The notes under the pieces are model-generated. The model did not search any database and was not told where the DNA came from. It worked only from the letters and a program-made list of their open reading frames with translations. Both the position numbers and the translations under genes were made by a program. From Spinellus fusiger (taxonomy: Eukaryota > Mucoromycota > Mucoromycetes > Mucorales > Phycomycetaceae), in contig JALLLS010000119.1 in assembly GCA_025094145.1 (NCBI GenBank), forward strand, positions 18,295 to 82,294: a DNA stretch of 64,000 bases. Reading direction: 5' to 3'. Positions 10,420 to 20,258 of the stretch are shown piece by piece; positions within the stretch are counted from its first letter, which is position 1; each line of letters begins with the position of its first letter.

Positions 10420-11347
10420 ATGGGTAACTACAATAATAATAAAAAATAAGAGACGCGTCATCGTCATGGACAGGATGGGGATTAACATCTTCTGTAGGCC
10501 AAAGACCCCAAGAAGACGGCATTGTTCGCTATGGGTAAGTGATCTTAATTAAGAATAGACATTAGAATCCCTACTCACCACTCATGGACAGTGACCATGT
10601 ATCTCTTAAGCATGTCATGACCGGCCGTTTGTTGACCTCTGCCGACGAGCGTTATATCGGTGGAAGTAACCAGCAAAAGGTAAATACACTGCGCAAGAAA
10701 GAAAGAAAGATCTCTCCCGGGATTGAAGCTGTGTTTCTACTGTTTCTTTACTCACCTGCAGTGTGTGTATGTTCTAGGTGTTTGCTGGTGATTGGTCCCC
10801 AACTGAGTATTCAACATGGATTGTTATGCCCACCCTCAACTCTGATGAAGAACCTGGCTATGAAGTGGGTTGGGATGATCTTGTACGTCTCAAGCACTGT
10901 GGTACTCGACGCAACCTACACAGTCACGGGCTGCCCAGTCCTATCACTGAGCAACAAGAAGTGTCTTGCTTTGGTAGTGACTATGAGAGTGACATCAATG
11001 ATATCTGGAGAGTCACTCGATTCTATGGGGAAGAGGAGGAATCTGAGGATAACGTAAGCCTTTGATGATGCATAGGATAGTAGTGTGGACCTGTGCTTAT
11101 GTGTGTGTGCGTTATTTTCTATAGTTCTGGCGTGTTGATCAGCCTTTCCTTCTTCACCATGTTGAGACTGGCCAGTTCTTGTAAGTCCTTTTCTTCTTCT
11201 TCTTTATGAAAATACAGAGTAACTTGGGCATTCACTAATATGAACTTTAGACATAGTCACGAAGAAGAATTTGAGGAAGACCGCAACGAAGTTACCGCCT
11301 TTCCTGATGCTGAAGATGAAAACAACAAGTGGATTGTGAATGAATGA
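10420..11347 (+). CDS. MIR-domain protein, 185 aa, six exons
   Basis: Predicted exons: 10420-10423, 10498-10534, 10592-10679, 10778-11053, 11125-11180 and 11251-11347. All introns are GT/AG and phases fit to the stop at 11345-11347. The protein shows MIR-type repeats like those of SDF2 and the loop of protein O-mannosyltransferases: VSLKHVMTGRLLTS...YIGGSNQQKV, then VRLKHCGTRRNLHSHG...EVSCFG..NDIWRV, then FLLHVETGQFLHSHEEEF...NKWIV. MIR modules form beta-trefoil folds that bind protein or sugar ligands. Unlike SDF2 there is no signal peptide or ER-retention tail, so a cytosolic or nuclear place is more likely. The start is the weakest point: the only upstream ATG that splices in frame is a 4-nt coding exon (ATGG) ahead of a GTAACT donor. 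The gene converges on the MFS permease, whose stop is 281 bp away. Confidence 0.8.
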
Positions 11348-11628
11348 ATAAATAGTCAATAGTCAAATGAAAGAATAAAATCAGCCTATACACCCATATC
11401 TCTTATTTATTATTTCTTCTGTGCGTAATAGACTGTGGATAGAACATGGAGTAAATTTGTGGGATATACTCGTTCTTCATTCTTTGTGTTGGGTGGTTTC
11501 TTTATAGATAGATGACTAAGTTGCGTATAGAAGACACATTTGACATTCTATGAACATGAATACCAGGTTCTATTGTTACTATTATTATTATCATCATCAT
11601 CATTTTATTACTAATCTTAACTGCTGAA

Positions 11629-13668
11629 TCAGACATTGTCTACATCCACATCTTGACGCTTATTGGGTTCATTAGTGGCAATACGTTGCTGTGTTTTTGG
11701 TAAAAGGATCTTGTTTTCATCCAAATAATAAGCAATGCAGACAAGAACAATCATAAAGGCTGTCATTGAACAAGTAACAATCTTTCCAAGGCCTAATGAT
11801 TGATATGTAGAGGAGGGTGAATAGTTCAGCTTGTAGTGAAGTGTACAGATGCATGTAGGAGTGCATGTATGGACTTACGGAAAGCAGGTGCGTCTGTTAC
11901 TACCCATGCTTTGACATTGATGAAATTAGGAGCAAGATTACCAAGTGAGTTGACAATAGCAATAGCAAGTGCGCGTGTTTCTGTGTCTGTCTGGTAGACC
12001 TCCTATCATCATGCAACAGTTCATGCAACAGTTCATGCAACAGTGAATTTGTGAACTCATAAGAATACTGCACGATACACTTACATTTAACCAGGTCATC
12101 ATAATAGGACTCACACCAAAGATAGGAGACACCATATAGGCAGCCACAAACAAAAGGACTACAGGCACATCCCCTCCATTCACACTCACCAGCAACACAT
12201 ACCATAGCAAAGTCCATAGACTCCCCACAAGAATATGCCATGCACGCTTACCATAGCGATCAGAGAGCCAGCCTTGGAAAATCAAAACACACCCAACCCA
12301 CACCCAAATAGGCACCATCATATAATTAGCAAATGACGATGAATAACCTAGGGCCTTGAGAATAATGGGGAAGTTCTGTAGAATGCCCATGCCCATTTGG
12401 AAGCATATAAAAATGACAAGGAACAGCCATAGATAAGGAGTAGCAATCAAGTTATGGAAGCTAAGATGAGGGGGTAGTAGTGTAGTATGAGTCGTCTAGT
12501 GTCCATCCTGTGGAAAATAGAAGCCTACTTACGTTGCCTTGGTAAGACCCGTGGCCACTGTCTTCTTGCCTTGATGCTCCAACCGCCGAATGGCCATAAC
12601 ACGCTGTTCTCCCGTCACAAACCGGGTGTTATGGGGGAAATCAGGAAGAAGGAAGAATCCAGTAAACCCAATCACTACTGCCAAAAGGCCCTCAATAATA
12701 AACAGCCATTTCCACCCACGCATGCCATGAGCACCATCCAGGTGAGTGGCAATGGCACCCGAGATAAGACCACTAAAGGCTCCTGATACTTGAGACCCTG
12801 CTACAAACACAGCCGTCCGTGTCCCCAGTTCTTCATGGGTATACCAACTGCCGAGTAGGAACACAATGCCAGGATAGAAGGCAGCTTCAGCAAATCCAAG
12901 ACAGAGACGAAGCCCATAAAGGCTCTGGTAATTTTTGACGAGGGCCATAAAACACACTACAGTGCCCCATACAAACACAACACCTGGTAGCATAAACCGG
13001 GGTCGTACTTTTGTGATGATCGTGTTGGCTGGGATTTGGAGTCTGATGCCATGCATAGAAGAGAAGGGAGGATGAAGAGTAGGAAATAGAAAAAAGTGTG
13101 AATGAAAAAGAAGGACTCTGTTGACTTACACGATATAGCCTATAAAGAACATTGTGATAGCCCAATTGTACTTGTCGGATTCAAGATCCAGGTCTACATC
13201 CATGCCATTGGTATAGGCATTTGCTGTTGAATAAGAGACAGTGGCATAGTTATTATTATTGTTGTTGTTGTTGGTTGGATGGTAAGCAGTCTGCACAGTC
13301 CATGTTCATCGCTGCCTACACTGAAAGGTCTTGGGATGACTTACGCATGTTGTTTCGATCAAGACCATTGGCAAAATACCCAAAGAATGCCCAGAGCATC
13401 AACCGTCTGTCCAACGTTCGTACCAGCTTTCGCTCCATGACATGATCCATTGAGGAAGAGTGACTCGTATCAGACTCCTCTGTGGCGGTTTCCCTTCTTT
13501 CTGTAGCCAGGTATTCCGGGGGTTTGTTTCTACTGTGATCATTGCAAGGAGTATAGACATCAATATCAACAGCCACCCGTTCTCTGTCTATCAGCACCAG
13601 TAGAGAACAGATAGACGAACACTGTCCCAGTAGAATCCATTTCTTGGATAGAATTCTTACCTGTTCAT
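11629..13668 (-). CDS. MFS permease, anion:cation symporter (ACS/allantoate permease-like) family
   Basis: Seven exons (minus): 13668-13661, 13583-13345, 13223-13130, 13042-12533, 12460-12085, 11990-11879 and 11792-11629, giving about 500 aa, the usual length of fungal ACS transporters (Dal5/Tna1 group). The N-terminal soluble head (~70 residues) leads into RRLMLWAFFGYFANGLDRNN, then the TM2 region WAITMFFIGYIVLQIPANTI, RLCLGFAEAAFYPG, and GWKWLFIIEG with the following helix, all typical of this family. TM7-TM12 follow, with the loop GWLSDRYGKRAWHI between membrane helices. It should import an organic anion such as a carboxylate, vitamin or allantoate across the plasma membrane; the substrate cannot be read from sequence. 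Exon 1 is only 8 nt (Met-Asn and part of Arg), and the acceptor of exon 6 is less certain (11990 or 12002, same phase). The intron before exon 6 contains three copies of a 12-nt repeat. Confidence 0.88.
12010..12046. repeat. Threefold 12-nt tandem repeat in an MFS intron
   Basis: CATGCAACAGTT-type units repeat three times in tandem inside the intron between exons 5 and 6 of the permease gene. It has no coding consequence. Confidence 0.8.
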
Positions 13669-14200
13669 CTCCAAGCAACAACGAAGAAGAAGAAAAGGAA
13701 AATGTGAAAATGTGAAAATAGGATAGTCTATAAAATAGAAAATAGAAAAGTGAATAGCATAACCTTATGGTGAGTGATACAAGGTGGGGTCCTTTGAGCA
13801 GTGGGGTAGATTTACACACACTACACACACTTTATATATTAATATATTAATATATTAATATATTAAGAGATCTTTCCACCCAACAAGTGGATTGTACAAG
13901 GTATGATTTGTGGTTTGTGGTTTGTGGTTTACTAATTTGTGATTTACATTTTACAATTTACTGATTTACAATTTACTAATTTGTGATTTACAATTTACAA
14001 CTTAACCCACTGTACAGTTGACACACGTATCCTTTGGGGTGACTGAATTCTTTTATTGCATCTCCTCATAGATTTCTCTACAATCCCACACACACACACA
14101 TCATCATCATCACTTTAAAAGAGGGTTGGATGTTTGAATAGCCCCATATAAAAAGGGAATGTTATTATTTTTACAATAGGCTACAGTGAATTTAGACTGT
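13669..14200. other. Intergenic region with AT tandem repeats
   Basis: Between the permease start and the P2 stop, both minus-strand genes. It contains TAATATATTAATATATTAATATATTA at 13836-13864 and several GTTTGTG/TTTACAATTTAC direct repeats at 13909-14000. No gene is seen. The permease promoter must lie here. Confidence 0.45.
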
Positions 14201-14595
14201 TTAATCAAAGAGACCGAAACCCATATCATCATCCTCAGACTCCTCATCCTTGGCCTCTTCTTCAGCAGCAGGGGCAGAGGCAGCAGCACCACCAGCAGCA
14301 GCAACACCACCAGCAGCAGCAACACCACCAGCAGGAACGGAGGCAATCTTCTCTTTACCCTCAGCAATGAGCTAGAAAAAGAAGAGTGAGCCATGACTTT
14401 TTTTTGTTGTTTTTTTTGTTTATCTTTGTTGTTTACCTCATCAATGGTCTTTCCCTCAAGGGCCTTGACCAAGGAAGCAACACGTTCTTCATCAACAGAG
14501 GCACCGACAGTGTTCAAGAGAGACTTGACATCCTCAACAGAAGGAGAGGCCTTACCACCGTTCACAAGGAGAAGATAAGCAGCGAGATACTTCAT
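14201..14595 (-). CDS. RPP2: 60S acidic ribosomal protein P2
   Basis: Two exons (14595-14437 and 14371-14201) encode 109 aa. The N-terminal dimerisation domain [25 protein letters not shown] is the standard P2 start, followed by an Ala/Gly-rich hinge (AAAGG repeats) and the acidic tail ending [13 protein letters not shown], the conserved P-protein C-terminus that contacts elongation factors. P1/P2 dimers with P0 form the ribosomal stalk that recruits and activates translational GTPases. The intron follows residue 53 in phase 0, and its polypyrimidine tract is long. Length and both termini match the family exactly. The larger ORF covering this region merely reads through the intron. Confidence 0.97.
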
Positions 14596-16113
14596 ATTCA
14601 GAGGAAAGAAAAGAAAGAAAAGAAAGAACTCATAGGAAAATAGCAAAATAGCAAATAGACCGAAAAAAAATTTTAGACACTCAGTTTGGGAGATTCAAAC
14701 CAGCACAATAATTAGGATGCTCGCAAAATACTTCTTATTGCGGTGTCTGAAGTGAGCTGTCTTGACTCTCTCAGTGTGTCTTGTCGGTGTCCCAAGGCCT
14801 GGAGACATCGCAGCATCGCTCTTTTCATCCTCCTCATGTCCATTCTGCAGCAGAAGGATGGAGTCACCCTACAAAGAGAGGATTCAATGCACAGTCACTC
14901 GCCCTGTCTTCTTGGGACAAGAATAAGGTGAACTTTCTTCTGCCCCTTTTTCTTTTCTTTCTGCTGTGAGGACATGGGCATACACATTTAAAGATGTCTC
15001 AACCTAAAATGAGAGGGTTGTGACTATTTAGACCAATAAGAGATCAATTTGAGATGAATCAATGTTAGTTGATGGAAGATTTACATGCAGACATATTCAT
15101 CCTAATGAAAGCTGTCTTGTATGCAGTGATGTAGAATACAGTAAGAAGGATGATGTGTCTCTACAGAGTAGATCTAGTCATTGACAGCTATTGAACACCT
15201 CTTCTGTGCTATTGACTATGCTTTTAATGCATGCATTGATATCAGCCACAAGAAGACGCTTGCCCATGTGTCTGTTCTTTCGTGTTTTGGTGCAAGATAT
15301 CTGTCATTATAACACAATGACCTTTTTCTTTTAATAATAGATAGGAATTGACAGTAGAATGATCATTCTTATAAAGAAAGAGGCTCCTATAGGAATAATA
15401 ATAGTATTAATAGTCCATATTACAGTGATTTCATGATCTTTCCTAGGCTAGAAGAGAGAGAGAGAGAGAGATCATAATTGATCTATCTATTCATCAGTCT
15501 ACACAGCCATGACTAGTAGAACATAACTCTGGACACTTCATACTGATCTCTAGGCTCTGGGTTATCCAACTGCTAAATCATACAGAATATGAATAGTCAT
15601 TTTTATTCTTTTCTTCCACCAAGTGTGCTGGATTGAAATCTCTATAGCATGTACTATGGAACACGGCTTTAAACCACACGCAATGTATGTTAATTCCCAT
15701 ATTGGATAATGTAAATAATTAAAGATGTCTACACTTTGTCTTATTTGAGATGAAAAGACTGTAACTACGTGATAAGTGGCCTGTGTAGGATAGATGCACT
15801 CCTATTGGCTATTGTTGGGCTGCTGTAGAATGCTCTCTTGTTCTCTTGGACTGAGGATGTAGAAAAGACACTAGTACTCTATTCTATACTGTTATGCACT
15901 ATTTTGGTTTTTGGATAGTGGAGAGAATAGATACTGTTTTTTTGTTTTTTTTTTGTTTTTTTGGATAAAAGGGCTGCCTTCTCCCTTTTACTTTTCTCCC
16001 ATAATAACAAAAGACGTCACACATGTCTCCATTTTTGTCATGTGTCCAGTTCCAATGCCAGCCAAATAAACCCTCTCTTTTCCTCCGCTTATTCCTTCTC
16101 TTTCATTGACATT
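14596..16113. other. Intergenic region, no gene seen
   Basis: About 1.5 kb between divergent P2 and CWC25. Small ORFs at 14743-14969 look like chance. A GAGAGAGAGAGAGAG run lies at 15453-15467 and T-rich tracts at 15941-15962. The last ~150 bp before 16114 are open in the CWC25 frame but lack family similarity, so I read them as 5' UTR. Confidence 0.4.
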
Positions 16114-16937
16114 ATGGGTGGAGGTGATCTTAATTTAAAGAAGAGTTGGCATCCTTCCACATTCAAGAACCAGGAACGTGTTTGGAAAGAAGAAAGAAAG
16201 CATGCAGACGAACAGCGTAAGATTGAGCAAATGAAAAAGGAGCTGGCAGAAGAAAGACAGCTCCAAGAACTACAGCAGCTTCAGGAACAGGCAGGAGGAA
16301 GGTAACAGCATCTCTCTTTCTCAATAGACAGAGTGGAGGAAAGGAAGAGATAGGACCTGTTGTTGGTACTGATACTGGTCACTCTGCTCCTCTTCTCAAT
16401 AGAAATCGCTCTGACAAACTGGACTGGATGTACGCAGCACCCAATCAAAACTCAAGTAAACCAGGAGGAAGTGATATGGAAGACTATCTGCTGGGCAAAA
16501 AGAGTGTGGATGCTATTCTCCGTAACAAACTGAGTGGTGAATCAGTAAGTGCGATGGATCCCTGCTTCTTCACCCACCTAGAGTGTCTTTCTTATGGTAC
16601 TATTGTCTAGATTGCTTCTACCAATGATGAGAGATTTGCTCTTTCCAATGCCAATGCCAACACAGAAAGAGATATTCAGGCCAAAATCAGAGAAGATCCT
16701 TTATTTATGATCAAACGAAGAGAACAACAAGCACTAAAGGCCATTGTTGATAATCCTGTGCGCATGAAGGAATTGAGAAAGAAGGAGAAAAAGGCAAAAA
16801 AGGATAAGAAGGACATTCGCTCTGATAAACATCGACACTCTATTAGCAAGAGTGACAGTCACAGAGACAGACACGGCCATAGTGACAGACACAGTCATAG
16901 TGACAGACACGGCCACAGACAGAGACAGAGAGTATAA
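16114..16937 (+). CDS. CWC25: Pre-mRNA-splicing factor CWC25
   Basis: Three exons (16114-16301, 16328-16544, 16611-16937), 243 aa. The N-terminus [20 protein letters not shown], then RVWKEERKH, is the hallmark of CWC25, which joins the spliceosome at the first transesterification step and stabilises the branch helix. A Glu/Gln-rich helix follows, then LDWMYAAPN and [10 protein letters not shown], also typical of the family. The C-terminus is Lys-rich ([11 protein letters not shown]), then a His/Asp/Ser/Arg repeat ([17 protein letters not shown]), an RS-like tail. The first intron is only 26 nt, very short for a eukaryotic gene; it has GTAACA and AATAG ends and is needed to keep the frame. The start was chosen because the family begins at MGGGDL. 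Confidence 0.93.
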
Positions 16938-17337
16938 AAAAAAAAAGACACCAAGGAGACACTTTCAGCCTACAAACCTGCTTCTGTACTTGCCTGTCCC
17001 TTCTCCGTCTCTCCGTCTCTCCGTCTCTCTCTCTTTTGTATAGCTATCACTTCCCTAAATCCATGTTGCATAGACTTCAACATTCCCATCAGTAAAGAAG
17101 AGTGTTTTGTACAGAAGAAATTGTAGTAGTATCAAAGTAGCGATGCTATAGACTGGGGCTGGCCAAAGAAGCAGTGCGAGTCATTGCAGTCTAGTTTGGG
17201 TGTGTAGAGAGAATAGACAGTCACTATCGAAAAGGTCACTCTACTCTAGTCAATAGAGACAAAGACATACGAAAAGAGCAGACGTAAAAGATGTACAATA
17301 AAGAATGGATGTGACTTGTGTTTATTGGTAATGCTTT
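16938..17337. other. Region between convergent CWC25 and SerRS genes
   Basis: It holds both 3' UTRs. There is an A-tract at 16936-16946, TCTCCGTC repeats at 17007-17030 and an AATAAA-like word near 17296. No gene is seen. Confidence 0.4.
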
Positions 17338-18826
17338 CTATTTCTTGGCAGGGAGCTTCTTTTCATAGGGAATAAAAGTACGGCCATCCATATAAGGCAC
17401 CAAGGCAGGAGGCACCTCAAGACCATCCTCACGCTGCCATGTCTCCAACAAACCACAGATGGCTCTCTCAGTGGCACAGAGAGTGGAGTTAAGACAGTGC
17501 ACATACTTCTTTTCACGGTCAGACATCTTCTTTACACCACAACGGATCTCCAGGCGACGGGACTGGTAATCAGTGCAGTTACTGCAGGACACCAGCTCCT
17601 TGTACTCTCCCTGGTAAGGAAACCATGCCTCCAGATCGTACTTTTTAGCAGCAGCATTGTTCAATGCACCCGAGACAATGGATACAACACGGTAAGACAG
17701 GCCAAGACTCTTGAAAAAGTCCTCAGAGTGGGAGATCATCTCATAGAACATCTCCCAGGACTTCTCGGGATCAGTCAGGACAAACTGCTCAATCTTCTCA
17801 AACTGATGGACACGGAAGATACCCCAGGTGTCTTTGCCGTGTGCGCCTGCTTCTTTACGGAAACATGTGGAATAGCCAGCGTACCTAGTCCCAAGAGTCC
17901 CCTTGGTTATTTTCCCTCCTCTTCTCTTTCCTTCTTACTTGGTGCAGCCAACTTACTTGATGGGTAGCTGTTCAGCAGGCTTCTCAAACCATTCATTGGC
18001 ATGGAAGGCAGAGATGGGCTGCTCAGAAGTAGCGATCAGATACTTATCATCACCATCCCCCACCACCTTGTAGAGCTCCTCATCAAACTGACTCAACTGG
18101 GCTGTCTTTGCCATGACCTCCTTTTTCATGAAGAAGGGAGTCATCAGCTTCTTGTAACCACGTCTGGCCAGGAAGGACAGGCCATAGTTGATCATGGCCA
18201 GGTTCAAGTCAACACCCACACCTGTCAAGAAGTAGCCACGGTGGCCAGCAATAGCAGCACCTCTCTCTTGGTCATATCCATCAAGACGCGTCAACACTTC
18301 ATGGTGAGAAAGAATGTCTGTTCTCTTGACAGGCACCACATCATTGTGGTTGTAGGTACGGATGATCTCGTTGTTATCTTCGTTCATGGAAGTAGGCACA
18401 GAGGCATGGACAAGATTGCCCAGAGAAGACAGCTTGTTCTTCCATGAGATTTCGGATTCCTTGGCTTGAGCCATCAGAGCCTCCTTCTCTTTCTGGAGCT
18501 GCTCCTTTTCCTGGACAAGAGCACTGGCGTCTTCCTTGGCCTTGAACTTCTTTCCAATCTCTTTCTGCACAGCGTTGATCCCCTTGTTCTTTTGGTCACT
18601 GGAGAATTGGACTGTGGCCCATTCATTTGTTCAGTCAGTTCTATAGGTAGCAGCGTGTCTTTTATCGGGAGAAGGAAAGGGAAAGGTGCTCACTTTTGAC
18701 CCATTCTTTGTACTGGGCAATAATCTCATCGACCACCTCCACAGAACCACCACGTCTTTTCTGGGATTCCTTGACTATCTCGGGATTACCACCGCGGTCT
18801 TCCAATAATAAGTTAATATCGAGCAT
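17338..18826 (-). CDS. SES1: Seryl-tRNA synthetase, cytosolic
   Basis: Three exons (18826-18694, 18611-17957, 17884-17338), 444 aa, close to the usual eukaryotic length. It charges tRNA-Ser (and tRNA-Sec where present) with serine. The N-terminus [15 protein letters not shown] is the family start, followed by the long antiparallel coiled-coil arm ([17 protein letters not shown]...) that grips the long variable arm of tRNA-Ser. Class II core: [21 protein letters not shown], the serine-binding TSE in [13 protein letters not shown], motif 2 in FRKEAGAHG, and a motif-3 region near [17 protein letters not shown]. The C-terminus ends in Lys-rich KKLPAKK. The donor of intron 1 is GTGAGC. The gene is divergent from the small gene at 19184 with 357 bp between starts, so they may share a promoter. 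Confidence 0.97.
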
Positions 18827-19183
18827 ACTACAGCAAGAGAAGGGACGTGTAATGAAAGGGAACGAGAAAAGACAACAATAAACATTTTGTGTCGGAGTAT
18901 AAAATGGAAGGGTGGGCGGCTTTGATTCTTTTCATGGATGCAATGTTTGGATTGGTCTGACTCTACACCAGGAGAGAATAGAAAGAGAGAAAGAGACAAC
19001 GGCGGTGTCTGTATTCCCTTTTATGGAAATGCCTGTCCCTTGAAGAGATAGTCACACTGACTTGCCCTGCACCCCACATTGCATTGGATGAGCGGTGTGG
19101 GTGGGGGGTGGGTTGAGTATAAGAAAGGAAATGTGAGAAAGAAAAGAGAGAGAAAGAAAGAGTGTGTCTTTTTTCTTCTTCCC
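18827..19183. promoter_or_regulatory. Shared upstream region of divergent SerRS and 19184 genes
   Basis: 357 bp separate the two start codons. The region is purine-rich on the plus strand near 19130-19165 (GAAAGAAAAGAGAGAGAAAG), directly upstream of the plus gene. I see no firm TATA box. Calling it a promoter is inferred from the gene layout only. Confidence 0.4.
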
Positions 19184-19698
19184 ATGTCTTTTTCTCTTCC
19201 TGCCAACAACAGCAGCAACAGCAGCAACAACAACAGCCCACCCTCTGTAGTGACGCTGGCTGGTATTGTAGATGACGTAAAAGCACTGGACACGACCAAA
19301 GACCCTGCGTTGGCCATGGACGCCTTTATGGAGACACATGGTATCTGCATTCCTTCTATAGACAGTAAGCAGAGGGTTCTGTGGTGTTTTCATAGACACT
19401 GCTGCTGATGCTGATGCTGATGCTGATGCCGTGGTACATAGAAACACCTTTTGTCGCTACGGAGGACACAGACATGTGGGGCGCACTCACCGCCCATGCA
19501 ACCACAACCTCATCCTCCAAGGCACCAGTACAGTTACAGCAGCAGACACGGGCTATGGTGGCAAGCTATCTTGAACAGACAAAACATGTGTCTTCTCTAA
19601 AGGGCACCTGTCAACAGGCCCATCAACAAGTGCAACACACTCATACAGTATTGAAACAAGCCCTGGAAGTACTGGAAAAAGACAGTCCTGCTGTGTAG
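19184..19698 (+). CDS. Small coiled-coil protein, unknown (145 aa)
   Basis: Two exons: 19184-19364 and 19442-19698. The GTAAGC donor at 19365 joined to the CATAG acceptor before 19442 keeps one frame (…CIPSID-K-TPFVATEDTDMW…). An acceptor at 19396 gives a different, less protein-like frame. The N-terminus is a Ser/Asn run (SSNSSNNNS), the middle DDVKALDTTKDPALAMDAFM is helical, and the C-terminal third (MVASYLEQTKHVSSLKGTC…VLKQALEVLEKD) looks like a coiled coil. It could be a small subunit of a trafficking or cytoskeletal complex, but I recognise no family. The intron carries a (CTGATG)n run at 19406-19429. Confidence 0.6.
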
Positions 19699-20258
19699 AA
19701 AGACCACTGAACCAACAAGGCGTGTCTTTTTTTTCTTTTTTCTTTTTTCTCTTCTGGCACTTTAGAATGGACTTGTGTATAAATAAAGCCCCCTCCCTTC
19801 CCTTTCTATACACCTCTTTATTGAAGCCAATAGAACTCTATCAGCACACCAGCATAGCGGAGACGACCTCTGCTCCCTCAGCCAGAAGAGTCCCTTACTG
19901 TGCTATGCTGACTTTTGAATTCTATCAACAGTCCCACTCACCCACTCCATCGGTGTGTAGAAGATGGACAGTTTAAATAATAAAAAAAGAAAGAAAGAAA
20001 AAAAGAAAAAAGAAAAAAAAAAAGAAAAAGACAAAGAAAGATTCAGTTTGGCCGTGTGTTTGCTGTGTGTCTATCTTTTGTGTGTAAAGTGTAAGTCATG
20101 TCAACAATGACTGTTTTCTAACTGGATAGGAAAACAGGACAGGACAGGACAGGACAGAATAGATACAGAATAGATACACCACCTCATTCTATTCCTAGTG
20201 ATAAATAATACAACACCTCTTCTCTTGTCAGCTCTTCTTCCTTCTACACAGCACAACT
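19699..20258. other. Intergenic region, low-complexity
   Basis: 3' UTR of the 19184 gene and upstream DNA of the Dbf4-like gene. It contains a long A/G tract at 19979-20040, (GGACA)n at 20131-20155 and an ATAGATACAGA duplication at 20159-20176. No gene is seen. Confidence 0.4.

Noticed and set aside
10118..10522. 134-codon minus-strand ORF
   Set aside because: Low complexity (Tyr/Phe/Lys) and antisense to the first exons of the MIR-domain gene.
14110..14646. 178-codon minus-strand ORF
   Set aside because: It reads through the P2 intron. The spliced 109-aa P2 matches the family from end to end.
15961..16113. N-terminal extension of CWC25 (51 codons, open frame)
   Set aside because: CWC25 proteins begin MGGGDL; the upstream peptide is His/Ser/Phe-rich and unlike the family, so it is treated as 5' UTR.
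19021..19447. Overlapping minus-strand ORFs with Leu/Cys/Val runs
   Set aside because: They arise from the AGC/AAC repeats of the plus-strand gene at 19184.
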